A stretch of DNA of 64,000 nt from Orychophragmus violaceus. Lineage: Eukaryota > Streptophyta > Magnoliopsida > Brassicales > Brassicaceae. Numbering within the stretch: position 1 is the stretch's first letter; the number at the start of each line of letters is the position of its first letter. Position numbers and translations under genes: made by a program. Under the pieces are notes generated by a model that ran no database searches, had not been told where the DNA came from, and was given only the letters and a program-made list of their open reading frames with translations. Of the stretch, positions 10,290-22,020 are shown piece after piece. Where the stretch lies: NCBI GenBank assembly GCA_030180135.1, contig CM058237.1, forward strand, positions 42,305,126 through 42,369,125, written 5' to 3'.

Positions 10290-11831
10290 ACCCGTATTGC
10301 TTAAAGTAAACAAGAGTCCGTCTGAGATTACCATTTTAAGCAGATCACGACGTCGTGGGCCGCGTTCGTTGGTCGGAGGCAGATTTTTTATGGGCTTTTG
10401 CTATTGCATGCAAGTTTCTAGCTTATGCTAATATCTTGGTTCTTTTTGCAGATACCCCAGAGAGGATTGCTATCAGCGAGACACTTCGGAATTTTGATGT
10501 TGTGCTTGGGAACGAGCAAAATCATTGGTCATCTTTTACCTCAGACATGATCAACCAAGCTCTCAAACTCCCAGTCGTTATGACACCTTTCAGGATTTGT
10601 GCTATCGTGCCTGGCCCTGGTAAGTCTCGGTCATGTTGCTTCGGGTTGCTTGTTGTCTTTTGGTGCTTTCGTAACTGGTTTTTGTTTTCCAGTTAATCAT
10701 GAGCAAACTGTTTCTGAAGAAGGTTCATCCAGCGTTTCCCTAGTCAGAACGAAAGAGATGAGGATCAACTTGGCTATACCCTCCGGTTAATTGAGCCAAG
10801 ATTTGACAAATGCTATCAACTTGGGATCCGCCGTAATTCCGCCTCTTGTTCCGCATCTGGCTATGGAATCTGGGAAGGAACTTACTGTGGTTCCTCCCAG
10901 CAATGTGATCTCTCTGAGTTCAAAGAGCTCAGGAAGTGACTCCTTCGTGCAGCCTGCGAGCAAGAAGGCTCGCCTTGAGAAGGCTCCGGAGAAGAAGGAT
11001 CCTCGCGCGGGTCCGGTTTGTCTAATGGTTCAGGAAGTAAGGCTTATAATTGGAAGTTTGATCACAACAAGGATTATCCGACAACAGACGATCCAGAGGG
11101 GATTGCCCATCTGTTGTGTCACTGCAAGCCCGCTGGCTGCTCGCTCCCAACGGTGAAAAACATGATAGGGTGTGATGTTTACATCAACGCGATGGTCCCC
11201 CGAGGAAAGATAATTGTCATAGTCCTTTCTTTGGTTTCAGACTTCCATTTTTGTATGCTTATGATACTGTTTTGCTTTTGTAGGCTTTAGAAGCGGACAA
11301 ACATCTAAGTGCTTTTTACGAGCAAAGTTTTCAGAGCGTCCCCCGTCAACACGAGCTAGAGGAAGCCCAGAGCGTGGTGCATGCTTTGAACGCGTCTCTC
11401 AAGACATGTCAGGAGGAGCTTCAGCTTCGAGAAGCTCGCCTTGCTGACGCGAAGTCTGATTACACGCTTGCGAGGGAGAGGTCAGCTCTCGTAGGTGAGC
11501 AGAATAAGGAGCTTGCTTCGTGGATGGAGGATGCTATCTGCCACGCCAAGCATGCCGGGATGAGAGAGAGGGACGGCCAGTACTATGCCTTGCTCGTGTC
11601 TTACAAGGATAAGTATGATAAGTAGAAGGTGGAGGTCGACTGCGAGATGAAGCTCCAGGAGGTTGAGGCCAACATCAAACTGATCGAGATGATCATGAGT
11701 GGTGCTAACACTATCTAGGCTGAGCTTCCCAAGTTGAATGAATAGAAGGTTGGGTTTGGTAAGGAGTTTGATGCGGCCCAGGTTTCCTACTTCTCCTTTG
11801 ATGCTTCTTTGAAGGCTATCTCGTAGATCTC
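10290..11831 (+). pseudogene. Putative gypsy-type transposon gene, C-terminal half with introns and coiled coil
   Basis: Continuation of the gene begun at 5719. The exons are separated by intron-like gaps: a clean GTAAGT...TTTTCCAG intron at 10620-10692, an acceptor TTTTTGCAG near 10451, and a third intron ending near 11283 whose donor reads GAT where GT is expected. The middle is Ser/Lys-rich (near 10900-11000). Then comes a conserved-looking KFDHNKDYP segment, and after the third intron a helical Glu/Ala/Leu-rich coiled-coil region (11340-11620) typical of the C-termini of this family. In-frame stops occur near 10788, 11623 and 11716, and one frame change near 11020. It is decayed; function unknown. 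Transcription would run head-on into the minus-strand pol. Confidence 0.55.
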
Positions 11832-12876
11832 TAAAGGTTATGTAAAGTTGGGAGCCGTTGGTCCAATAACTTGGTCTTCAGGTATGACGAGTTTGGGTTG
11901 AACATGAAGATGATGGCCGGAGCTGGAGGTGGTAAGAGCACCAAAGTGGATGAAGTGGCGTAGCATGGAGCCAAGGAAGTTGTGGAGATCGCGGAGCTAA
12001 GGAAGTCGACGGTGAGGAGCATGGCTAATGACTGCTCCTTCAAAAATTTAATCTCTTTTTTTTTTAATTTCCCTAAAGTCCTTTTTGGGTTATTGTTGAA
12101 CTCTTTTGTGCTTTGGTCGGTGTTGCCTGGGAAGGTTTTTATCCAAAACTTTTTTTGGCTCGGGTGAGCCTTTATGCATAAGGTTTTCAAACTTATATTG
12201 ATTTGAGTTTTAGTTTTCGTTTTAGCAGAGTGTTTAAGGTTTGTTGATGTGTTGGTAAGTTTTCACACTAAACCATTAGATCGCAAAACAAAGCTCTTTG
12301 TTTTACGTGTTTGTTTAGTCTGGCCAAACGTTCTTTAGTTTAGAGTTTGTTGTGATGACTTTGTGCCATTTAGGTCTTGGTTTTCTCAAGCTTGTGGACC
12401 TTTTTAACTTGCGGTAAGTTGTTAGGGTTTAGTTTTGAGGTTGACCGTGTATCGTAGGCTTCAGAAGGTTCGTATTGGGAGACCTTTCGAGTTGTGGAGT
12501 TCCTCTACAAGTTTTATGAGGAGTTTCCGATCTATGGTTCTTTGATGCAAGAGTTTACCGCGCTTAAGGTTTCAAGACTTAGCGTGTTGGTGGATCGTGA
12601 ACTAGTTTTCAGCTCTTGTTTGTTGTAGAATAACTCTTGGAGTTAGTCACATAAGTTGTATGAATTGGACTTAAGGAAATATGGAAGATGAATTTTATTA
12701 ATTCTGATCAAAGGTTTACAACTGGGTGTTAAACCCTATTCTCCCTCCTTTGAAAAAGAAGAAAAGGAGAGGTGAAAACGGAGAGTTTTAGTGAAGTGGC
12801 TGCGCTCGTGGGTCAAGCTGCCTACGTACCTCGTGAAGGGATCAAGCCTAACGTAATTTCGATTATTCTCATTACT
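11832..12876. other. Tail-to-tail non-coding gap between antisense gene and pol
   Basis: T-rich DNA with no convincing ORF or known motif. It is probably the 3' untranslated parts of the two converging retroelement genes. Confidence 0.5.
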
Positions 12877-14333
12877 TAGAGATGGTATAGCTTGAGTTTT
12901 GTGGCGTTCCACGGTCTTCGCACTGGTACTCCGTTTTTGAATTTCGTGAGCTTGTAGAAGCCATCGCGGACTACTTTGGTAACTCGGTAGGGACCTTCCT
13001 AGTTGGTTCCTAGTTTTCCGGCACCTCTCTCTTTAGTGTTTTTGTAGACCTTGTGTAGTACTAGATCTCCCACGCTGAACTTCTGCAGTCGAACTTTGGA
13101 GTTGTAGTAGCGAGAGGTTGCTGGCTGGTAGTTCTGCATTCGTACTAATGCTCGGTCGTTTGCTCTTCAATCATATCTAGACGGTCTCCAAGCTTTTTTC
13201 GTTTAGTTCCTCGTTCCTCGGGCTCAGAGCCCTTTGGATTATGGGAACTGATGAGAATGGAGTTTCGCCAGTTGCGTTGTGAGGTGTGGTACGGGAGGCC
13301 CATAGGACTCCTGGGAGTTCCTCAGACCATCTAGAATTTTTGGAGTCGAGCCTTTTCTTTAAATTCTTTAAAAGTGCCTTGTTCGCAGGTTCAGCCTGAC
13401 CATTTCCTTGAGGATACCTCGTGGTCGATGGTGTTAGGCGTATCTTCGAAGTTTTATAGAAGTTTCTGAAAGCTCGGGAGATGAACTGAGAACCGTTATC
13501 AGTTACAATCTCGTTGGGGAGTCTGTCTCGGTAAACAATATGCTCCTAGATGAAGTTTCGAAATTCAATCTCTGTAATTTCTGGTAAGATTTAGCTTCTG
13601 TCTACGTAGTCAAGTAATCGGTTAGGACAATGAGGTATTTCAGTTGCCTTGGTCCTTATGAGACTAATGGTCTCACTATGTCCATCGACCACCTCATGAA
13701 AGGGTAAGGAGCCGAGATCGAGGACAGTTTTCTGCAGGCTGATGGATAATTGGAGCGTGCCTTTGACATTTGTCGCATTACCTGGTGTATTTTTCGCAGT
13801 TTGCGATCATGGGTGGCCAGAAAAACCCTTGTCGTTTTATGCGTATGGCTAGAGCTCGGCCTCCGGAATGAATTCCGCAAGTGACTTCGTGAGTCTCTCC
13901 CATAACTGATAGTGCCTCGTGTGCGTGTATGCATCGTGAATAAGGTTCTGTCATGCTGCGTTTGAACAACTGGTGCTCGAGCACGCAGTATCTAGCGCTT
14001 CGTGCTTTTAGTTTTCTTGCTTCCCATTTGTCGGTGGGAACTAGGCCTAGCCGGATGTAATCCAGGATCGGTTCCCTCCAGTCTGGTATGTTGAGGAATT
14101 CAGCGTCTTGTCCGGTATAGGCTTATTATTGGGAAGTCTGATCTCGTAGACTGCAGAGCATACCATGACAGTTTCCGTGCAAGCTTTAGAGCACAAAGCC
14201 TGAGGCAGGTTTTTGGGTTGACTGTCGTGGCTGGCACAACTTTATCTGGAATCTGTGACTTTATTGCTATGTCGATGCTAGGTTTGTCTATTCCTTCGAC
14301 TTGTATAATTTTTTTTACCAAGGGGTCAGAAGG
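12877..14333 (-). pseudogene. pol: Tat-like Ty3/Gypsy integrase, decayed
   Basis: Integrase pieces lie in order on the minus strand. The HHCC zinc region (THEVTCGIHSGG, then CEKYTRKCDKC) lies at about 13760-13910. The first Asp is in a PFMRWSMDIV motif near 13680, the second in IVTDNGSQF near 13490, and the Glu in YPQGNGQAE near 13405. The C-terminal tail (EGPYRVTKVVRDGFYKL) is near 12960-13030 and the pol stop is near 12877. Frameshifts after the CEKYTR segment and stops near 13020 and 13600 break it. The enzyme would insert element cDNA in the nucleus. It continues upstream into RNase H. The sequence type fits the Tat lineage, which agrees with the converging antisense ORF. Confidence 0.7.
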
Positions 14334-15020
14334 TTAGGCTAGGACTGCCAAAGCATCGGATGAGGAGTTTTCTCCTCGAGGTATTCTGGCGAGTTTGAAA
14401 TCTTTGAGCTGGTCTGCTAACTCGCGAGCTACCATTACGTAGGCTTCCATGCGCTCTTTTTTAGCCTCGTACTCGCCATGGAATTGGCTTGTAACTAGCT
14501 GTGAGTCGTTGAATGCGTAGACTTCACGAGCTCCTATTCCAAGTGTGAGCCTGAGACCGGCTGTGAGGGCCTCATACTCAGCTTCGTTGTTGGATGCGTT
14601 GAAGCCAAGTCTGAAAGATTGTTCGATTACTTCTCCTATTGGAGTTACGATCTTGACTCCCAGTACGGAACCGTGTTTGGACGAAGATCCATCGACGTGC
14701 AGCGTCCAACGATCTTTTTGGTTTGCTAGGTCTTTAGCTGTTGGCAAAAGCTCGATGATGAAGTCTGCTAGAACATGGGCCTTTGCGCAAGTCCTTTTAC
14801 GATACCTTATATCATACTCGCTTATTTCGATTGCCCACTTAGCTAATCGTCCTGACTGGATGGGGCTATGCAATATAGTTCGCAATGGCTGTGATGTCAT
14901 TACTACTATGGCATGCGATTGGAAGTATGGTCGTAGCTTTCTGGCTACCATTACTACGGTGAGTACGAGTTTTTTTATTGATGGATACCTTGTTTCTAAG
15001 TCAATGAGCATTTTACTCAC
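14334..15020 (-). pseudogene. pol: RT connection plus RNase H of the Tat-like pol (open segment)
   Basis: A 228-codon open stretch. It begins with the end of the RT/thumb-connection (LIDLETRYPSIKKLVL), then a linker, then an RNase H domain with the acidic sites DGSSSKHG, NNEAEYEAL and NDSQLV. This is the plant-type RNase H seen in Tat/Athila-class elements and would degrade the RNA strand during reverse transcription. It is not an independent gene: the upstream RT reads in through two adjacent stops just before 15020, where two Tyr codons are usual. Confidence 0.75.
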
Positions 15021-15456
15021 TTATTATATGGGTTTATGTTCGTTTTGTTCTTCGCGAACTAAAAATGCGTTGACCGCGACCGGCGAGGTTGCGACGTAGA
15101 GATATAAAGGTTCAGCTTCTACATATTTTGCTAGTATCCGAGGTTCGCTGAGATACTTTTTGAGTTCCTATAGGGCTGTCTCGCTGTTTTAATCCCATTG
15201 GGATTTTTTGTTTCCTTTGAGGAGAATGTAAAATGGGAGACATTTGTCCGTAGATCGGGAGATGAAACGGTTTAGAGCTTCTATCCGTCCTGTCAATATC
15301 TGTACCTCCCTAGTATTTTTGGGGGAAGGCATTCCGAGGAAGGTTACAATCTGTTTTTGGTTTGCTTCGATTCCTCGTTCTGTTACCAAATAACCAAGGA
15401 ATTCTCCTGATGGTACTCCAAAGGAGCATTTGCTGGGTTAAGCTTCATCTCGTATT
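15021..15456 (-). pseudogene. pol: C-terminal reverse transcriptase fragment
   Basis: The minus-strand frame contains a VTERGIEAN segment (near 15370) and LTGRIEALNRFISRS (near 15270), typical of the RT thumb of Ty3/Gypsy elements. A one-base deletion near 15432 breaks the frame. The palm with its YxDD motif is absent: homology stops at 15456, where the LTR of element E begins. So the 5' two-thirds of this element (gag, protease, RT palm, 5' LTR) are missing from the window. Confidence 0.7.
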
Positions 15457-16614
15457 TGGACCGGCTTCTCCGGCGTGAGAGAACCGGCAAGAGAGATTCA
15501 CGGCAGGAGGGAAAAGCTCAGGGCAAGCTTCTCCGGCTTGACTGGCAAGATTTCGGCATTGACCGGCAGAAAGGAGGCTCTCCGGTGGAAGACTCCGACA
15601 GCTGAGGCTATTACCGGTGAGAGGAGAGTCTGTAGAGAGGAGAGAACCGGCTGCACAACTGAAGAGAGAGGAAGAGATGGTGGAGATCGCCAGCGGCGAC
15701 TTCTCTGGCGAGAGCTCCGGCGAACTCGGCGGCAGAAGAGGAGAGTGATCGGAGGCGAATGGATAAGAGAGTGAGGTGAGTCTGAATATGCAAAGGGCTT
15801 ATGAAGATTCAAAGGGGTTTAGAAGTTATTTGGGTAACTTGATGTTCAATTCATGAAGAACACCAAGAACATCTTGAATATCTTCAAAGAAATATGAAGA
15901 TGGGATGCGTTTTTGGGTTGAAGATGGTGAGAGAAAGAGTGAGGATCGTGGGTGGTGAGAGGAGAGAGATCGGAGAGGATTTTTGGTTGGTTTTTGGGTG
16001 AGAATGAATGAATGTGAGTTGACTGGTGATGGGATGGAAGCCATGCAAGAACATGCAATATATCAAAAACATTCTTTGTATCCAAAAATGGGAGAGGTGG
16101 CGCCATCTGAGGGAAAATAGGTGACAAATGTCACTCCATGGAGCACTTTGATCTCATACAATGCACCCTCCAAGCTTCTAGAACCCTTAATCTTTGTTCC
16201 ATTCCGCATGGTCCGATATAGCCCATTCCGATTTTAATTCACCAAAACCACGTAGCCTCTGAGATAAATCCTACAAGCCTCTTCTTACAATACTAGATTA
16301 TTTTAGAAGCATTTAGCAACTTGATTTGTTTCATTTGGACACACGTAGCTCTCGTAACAGATTTTACAAGTTTCTATCGGTTTCATCGGTTTCCATCTTG
16401 ATTAACCGTAAAACCCGTTTAAAGTCGGTTTCCTCAATTTCTTGTCTTCTAAATGTTTTCTTTATTTCAAAATAGAAACATTTGGCCCGTCTTTGCTTCG
16501 GACTCTCATTTTGGTAAAATTACCAAAATGACCTTAAGTCTTAGAAATTACAAAAATACACCTGTTGACTTTTCTGTTGCCCGTTCACCCAATTTTGTGA
16601 AACATGGTATTACA
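15457..16614 (-). repeat. 3' LTR of element E (U5 end missing)
   Basis: On the minus strand it starts TGTAATACCATG at 16614, next to a polypurine tract. It contains the TTGGTAATTTTACCAAAA segment near 16500-16530 and a pyrimidine-rich leader (15830-16040). It is colinear with 41966-42740. It breaks off at 15456 into Tat-like pol. The GC-rich plus-strand frames at 15475-15812 are leader, not genes. Confidence 0.75.
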
Positions 16615-16628
16615 TTCTTCCCCACTTA
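16615..16628 (-). other. Polypurine tract of element E
   Basis: Minus strand TAAGTGGGGAAGAA abuts TGTAATACC, the usual PPT-LTR junction of plant Ty3/Gypsy elements. Confidence 0.75.
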
Positions 16629-17565
16629 CAGGACTTAGGTCCTCGAATTCTCTGTTACTGACAAACTTCGAATCGGAACGGAACCCTGTAAGTCGACACA
16701 CTGAAACTGATTCCACTGCTCCGATGATCGAACTCTGAACAACCAGAACTATACTCTCGATGCTCACTGACTTCTGAAAAAATTGTCTTGCACAAAACTT
16801 CACCACACTTCTCTTGACTGAACGGCTCCACCCGAGTTTCTGATTCCATATGTGACAACTGATAACCGCTTGAATTCACATTTCTTGCTTCCCCACTTTG
16901 CCTTGACTTCTCCGAATCGCACAACACTGATTCACCTTCCATTCCTGATACTTGCTTTGCCGTTTCTGCTAACTGCTCCCAATCGATATTATGCTAACAT
17001 CGATGTTCCTCCTTTCAATTGAACCACTATACTCATGTACACCCCCAAACTTTCTCATTCACTGAACTTCGCGCTTCATGGATTCCAAATCTGCTTTTCC
17101 TCTGGTAACCTCGAACTGGTTCAACACTGACACTGATGCTCTCCAAATCTCATTTCTAACTCATCATACTTGACTGCCTGCTCGAATCCAACTGCCACTG
17201 ATACCCACACTGACTTGCTTTCGGCCCGGGTCAAATGGTTTCACTATTTCCTTGTACTTCTCTTGTCATTCGGGTTCGGGTTCGGTCTCATGTTCGCGTC
17301 ACATCGTCCATCGCGTCCTGTATCACCACTTAACAACACATACACTGGAGTGGTCAAATATTTTTCTAACTTCCTCTCGATTTCACTTTCATATAGAGAT
17401 ATGGTTACCTAGTCATGTACCCGACGGTCACACATGGCTAAGTAACAATATCCTATAATTCCGCTTCCTCGTAAGTAAGCTTCCTATCAAAACTGCTTAT
17501 CACTTTCGAGCCTGGTCTTATCTAACAGATTCTCTAACCATTCCAATTACCAACGAATCTATCTG
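16629..17565 (-). other. 3' untranslated internal region of element E
   Basis: Minus-strand frames here (for example 16655-16942) are Ser/Glu-rich and match no domain I know. They may be the remnant of a pol tail or non-coding spacer. No gene is supported. Confidence 0.45.
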
Positions 17566-17570
17566 ATAAC

Positions 17571-18736
17571 TGATACGATCAGATTTTTAGTCCCTAGTTC
17601 TACACTGCAAGTGCACAGACGTGAACCAGTAGTATATAGGGTATCGAATTCACAGAGACTCTAGACTCTTGCGATAGATTATAGAATTTCAGGTTAAGCT
17701 AGGTGAAACAGAGAATAAGCAGTAAATCAAGCAATATAGTAAATAGATCGGTTTGTAAACAAGAAGGCAAAGCGTCAAGTCTAGGGAGTTCTCAGGAAAT
17801 CTGGAACACATGCTAATCAATCAATCGGGATCTAATTAAGAACTGTTCTAGAACTAGAATCACATAATTATAACAAACCAACTTTCGTTGCAAATATTAT
17901 CTATGTCTAACAACCTAGCAAGCCAACTTTCGTTGCGAATCCTAGAGTTCTAAACAAGCATTAATCTCAGGTTCTTTCGTTCACAATTCTCCTAAGCCAA
18001 ATTTCTTTGCGAATAGTCAAATTGCTCATCTAAGTTCTTTCTAGTTAATTAATCAACTTTCGTTGCAGAAATCAACCTAACATCATAAATCTGGGTAGCT
18101 AATTCAGATTTAGCATTAAGAACAACCCTAGATGAAGAACTAACAGATATGAATCCCTACAGATTGATCAACTTATAATTCCATGAAATCCCTAATGAGA
18201 ATCCCTAAACCTAACAGGTAAACTACTCAGACATGATCATTGAAACTAAAGACATGTTGAATAGAAAACCAAATAGCATATAATAGATAAAGAAACTGGG
18301 GTTCAAAATCTCTTCTCTCTCGAGTACAAGATCAGCCCCTAACTCTCTCAATGTAAAATAAAGCGTAGCCTAAACAATGGCTTAAAAACCCTAATATAAT
18401 GATCTAATCACGGCTGGGGCTTCTATGTAATTACGAGAAACTTTTGGGCTTTGTTGCAAATTCCAAACTCTTCATTAACCGCCGAGAAAAGCCTTATACG
18501 CATGTGTGTCGATCGATGCACATGTTGTGTCGATCGACACAATCATCTGTGATCGGCAGTGAACTCTATCTCTCGGGTTAAATCTCCAAAATGCTCCAGA
18601 ATGCGCCATAATGTCCAAATCCGCACCAAACATGTCTAGACCTGAAAACATACATAAAAGGACTACAAAGGACTCTAAAAGACTCGATAAGAAGACATAT
18701 ACCATGGTTAAAAGCCCTAAAATCCATGGTATATCA
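17571..18736 (-). repeat. 3' LTR of Athila C-I
   Basis: Plus-strand ends TGATACGATC and GGTATATCA. Same length as 28068-29234 within one base. A TATA-like ATTATATTAG (minus) lies at 18391-18400. Short repeated phrases of the CAACTTTCGTTGC type recur at 17880-18070. Confidence 0.9.
18506..18540. repeat. Paired CGATCG dyads in Athila C-I 3' LTR
   Basis: The dyads are GTGTCGATCGATGC (18506) and GTGTCGATCGACAC (18527), with centres 21 bp apart, about 105-150 bp upstream of the TATA-like box. The partner LTR has the same pair at 29004 and 29025. Confidence 0.85.
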
Positions 18737-18917
18737 ACTCTCCCACACTTACCTTTTGCTTGCCCTCAAGCAAACAGAAGACCAAGATCAGGGGAAGAGG
18801 TTTGAAAACTTCAGAAACTCGTTTCATCGTAGGAGCACCACACTCATATTACCCTTAGTAAGCCACATGAAAATGAACCTGCAGACATCAAGACCAACAT
18901 ATACTTCCCCCACACTT
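18737..18917 (-). other. Polypurine tract plus internal PPT-like copy
   Basis: The LTR-adjacent tract (18737-18751, minus TAAGTGTGGGAGAGT) is weaker than a second copy at 18904-18918 (CTAAGTGTGGGGGAAG). A third lies at 25791-25806. The text between includes a conserved GCTTGCCCTCAAGCAAAC hairpin-like phrase. Confidence 0.65.
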
Positions 18918-19022
18918 AGCAACTATCCTGAGTAAACTCCACAAACACATTCAGAGCATCCAAATTCACCATATTGACTTCTATAAGCTAATAAGTGCGG
19001 TCTCACCTATGGGGTATCGATC

Positions 19023-19725
19023 TGTTGGATCTCCTAGGATCTAGGGTTTGATATATTGAATTTACCAACCTCGTTCTTACCTTGAACTGGCAGCGGAATT
19101 GGTGAACGAGATCAGTGAGCAACGCAGATGCCTTGCCTCTACCAGATACACACGCACACAAGCTGGAAACGGGATGCTAGTGCCGGATCTGTGGGATCTA
19201 AGAGTTTCTGGTGTTTCTGCTTTTCTGTCAGAAAGAAGAGAAGACGGCTAGGGTTCAGGTCGACCATATAAGACCTTATATATCGACCTGGAAATGACAT
19301 CACAAACCGTCGGACAATCCCGGCTCGGTTACGTCATTAATTCGAAACATCAGTTTCGGAACCCGATGTGCAACGATCGACACACTTACTGTGTCGATCG
19401 ACACACCTGCACGAAAAGCCTGCATCGATCGACGCACTCATGCATCGATCGACACACACATTGTAAAAGTCTATGTAAATGTGTATCCAATACACATAAG
19501 TATGATCATTACCATAATGATCATTCCCACTTTCATGCTTCCAGTTTGCTTAGGTTTGTGACCCTATAGGATCATATAATACTAGCAGTAAGTATACAAC
19601 TTACAGACTGCAAGAGGCTTCTAGCAAAACATTGCAACCGCCCAGTATTATACGAATGTCTGATCTCGACACACAACTATCATCAGGAGTGAGTACAAGT
19701 GTGATTTCAGGACACTATCCCAACA
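19023..19725 (-). repeat. 3' LTR of the copia element
   Basis: Starts TGTTGGATCT and ends ATCCCAACA on the plus strand, with the same length as the 5' LTR. It carries two dyad pairs at 19370-19404 and 19422-19455. Confidence 0.95.
19370..19455. repeat. Four CGATCG dyads in the copia 3' LTR
   Basis: Dyads at 19370, 19391, 19422 and 19442; centre spacings within pairs are 21 and 20 bp. Identical positions in the other LTR are 24805, 24826, 24857 and 24877. Confidence 0.9.
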
Positions 19726-19740
19726 ATCTCCCACTTGTAC
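19726..19740 (-). other. Polypurine tract of the copia element
   Basis: Minus strand GTACAAGTGGGAGAT directly before the 3' LTR, the typical copia PPT. Confidence 0.85.
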
Positions 19741-20547
19741 TGGAATCATCAATTCCTATAATCCTTTTGTCTCTGTATCTCGATTTGGCATAAGGCAAGA
19801 TTGGTGTCATCCTTATTAAGCCAACATCGTGTCAATCGAACTCCTGATCTCATACTGAACATTACAAACAATTGAACTACATTTCGTTTGAGTGCGGCCA
19901 CACATTCTCTCAGTATTCAATCTTCGATAGGCCCTGAGATATTTATCTCCTGTTATACAGGAGGGACAAATCCCATCTTGTTCCATCCCTGTTTCAACGC
20001 ACACTTCATGATATACTTGAACAGTGCCGTTATAGTCGCCAGTTACGGGTCGACGTTTGACAAAGTCAAAGTGTACCAATTCATATGCAAGAAAGCATGA
20101 TGAACTCAGGTCTAAGGACTATACTCTATAGTCGTAATGAGAACCTCTTATGACACAGATATAACTATCTTGTAGACTTCTCATTAGCGGGTCATATCCG
20201 ATCATATGTTCACTAACATATATCTATGCGACTGACTGCGATAATCATATCATTGGCTCCATGAAACTTAGCCAACAGTCACCTCACAATCTAGTCTCTA
20301 ACGGTTGTCAGTGTCCCAATTCTACAACCTCGACTAGGGACAAAACATAATTTATTAACTTATAGGGTTTCATGATCAAGTCCTCAACTTGATGACCTAT
20401 AATATGTTATAAACTTATTTTGGGACCATTATTTAGATCACAATAAATAATGCTGAAATCAAATTTCATTAAACACTTCTAAAAGAATGTTTACAAGAGC
20501 ATCTTATTATAACTAAAATAAAACTAAAACTCCCACTAGAATCAAGA
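19741..20547 (-). other. Copia 3' untranslated internal region
   Basis: AT-rich sequence between the pol stop and the polypurine tract. Short frames at 19816-20100 show no conserved motif. Confidence 0.6.
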
Positions 20548-22017
20548 TTACATCTTAAGATCTCTAATGCCTACAGCAGTCGTATGACTCTCATGCTTAG
20601 GCCTTGGGAGTGACTTAGTTAGAGGATCAGCGACATTCTCGTCTGTCGGAACTCGGCTGATCTTCACATCACCTCTATTGACGATATCTCGAATCAGGTG
20701 ATATCTCCTCTCCACGTGTTTGGACTTCTGGTGTGACCTTGGTTCTTTTGCCTGAGCAATGGCTCCGTTGTTATCGCAAAACAAAGCCACTGGCTCCAAG
20801 ATACTAGGAACCACACCAAGTTCAGTCATGAACTTCTTGATCCAAACAGCTTCCTTTGCCGCTTCTGAAGCAGCAACATATTCAGCTTCCGTTGTGGAAT
20901 CAGCTACGGTATTCTGCTTAGAGCTCTTCCAGCTCACTGCACCGCCATTTAGACAGAAGACATATCCAGATTGTGATCGGAAATCGTCTCTGTCTGTCTG
21001 AAAACTCGCATCGGTGAATCCATTCACCACAAGTTCTTCACTTCCTCCATACACAAGGAATTTATCCTTAGTATGTCTCAAATACTTGAGAATATTCTTG
21101 ACAGCTGTCCAGTGAGCTTCACCTGGATCAGATTGGTATCTACTCGTCATGCTTAACGCGTAAGCTACATCTGGACGGGTGCAGAGCATGGCATACATAA
21201 TAGATCCTATTGCAGAAGCATAAGGAATCCTATTCATGCGTTCTCGCTCAGCATGTGTCGCCGGACACTGCTTCTTGCTGAGACTGGTGCCATGAGACAT
21301 CGGTATGAAGCCCTTCTTGGAATCATGCATCCTGAATCTGTGCAGTACCTTATCAATATAAGTGTCCTGGCACAATCCAATCAGCATGTTCATTCTATCT
21401 CTGTAGATTCTGATTCCAAGAATGTACGCGGCTTCTCCCATGTCTTTCATGGAAAAACATTTTCCGAGCCAAGTCTTGACAGACTGAAGCAACGGAACGT
21501 CATTACCGAGGAGGAGTATGTCATCGACATACAGTACAAGAAACGCAATTTTGCTCCCACTAGTCTTCTTGTAAACACATGGTTCCTCTTCGTTCTTGAT
21601 GAAACCAAATTGTTTAACTGATTCATCAAAACGAAGATTCCAACTCTGTGATGCTTGCTTCAATCCATAAATGGATTTATGAAGCTTGCATACCTTCCCA
21701 GCGTTCTTAGGATCGACAAAACCTTCAGGCTGTGTCATATACACATCCTCTTCCAGAATACCATTCAGGAATGCGGTTTTGACATCCATTTGCCAAATCT
21801 CATAATCATAATGAGCGGCAATTGCTAGAATAATCCGAATGGATTTAAGCATAGCGACTGGGGAATAGGTTTCATCATAGTCAATACCATGAATTTGCTT
21901 GAAACCTTTAGCCACCAACCTCGGTTTGTAAATCTGTACATTGCCATCCACGTCAATCTTCTTCTTGAAGATCCATTTACACTCAATGGCTTTTGCACCA
22001 TTAGGTAAATCGACCAA
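20548..22017 (-). CDS. pol: Copia reverse transcriptase and RNase H (C-terminal part of polyprotein)
   Basis: A 489-codon open frame with a complete copia RT. It contains the FKKKIDVDG entry, the MDVKTAFLNG motif (near residue 78), QPEGF and the catalytic YVDD in LYVDDILLLG (near residue 168). RNase H follows with TDASFQTD, SWKSSKQNTV and STTEAEYVA, and the tail ends VADPLTKSLP. It copies element RNA into DNA in virus-like particles. It is part of the gag-pol polyprotein and is separated from the integrase frame only by one TGA at about 22018, in the place of a Trp codon in related elements. So this start is not a real initiation site. The frame is otherwise full length, which fits a recent insertion. 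Confidence 0.9.
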   Translation of the reverse strand: MVDLPNGAKAIECKWIFKKKIDVDGNVQIYKPRLVAKGFKQIHGIDYDETYSPVAMLKSIRIILAIAAHYDYEIWQMDVKTAFLNGILEEDVYMTQPEGFVDPKNAGKVCKLHKSIYGLKQASQSWNLRFDESVKQFGFIKNEEEPCVYKKTSGSKIAFLVLYVDDILLLGNDVPLLQSVKTWLGKCFSMKDMGEAAYILGIRIYRDRMNMLIGLCQDTYIDKVLHRFRMHDSKKGFIPMSHGTSLSKKQCPATHAERERMNRIPYASAIGSIMYAMLCTRPDVAYALSMTSRYQSDPGEAHWTAVKNILKYLRHTKDKFLVYGGSEELVVNGFTDASFQTDRDDFRSQSGYVFCLNGGAVSWKSSKQNTVADSTTEAEYVAASEAAKEAVWIKKFMTELGVVPSILEPVALFCDNNGAIAQAKEPRSHQKSKHVERRYHLIRDIVNRGDVKISRVPTDENVADPLTKSLPRPKHESHTTAVGIRDLKM

Positions 22018-22020
22018 GGA

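Noticed and set aside
15475..16127. Several 60-104 codon ORFs on both strands in the GC-rich LTR leader
   Set aside because: They mirror each other on opposite strands, have biased low-complexity composition, and recur at 41821-42569 because the LTR is repeated.
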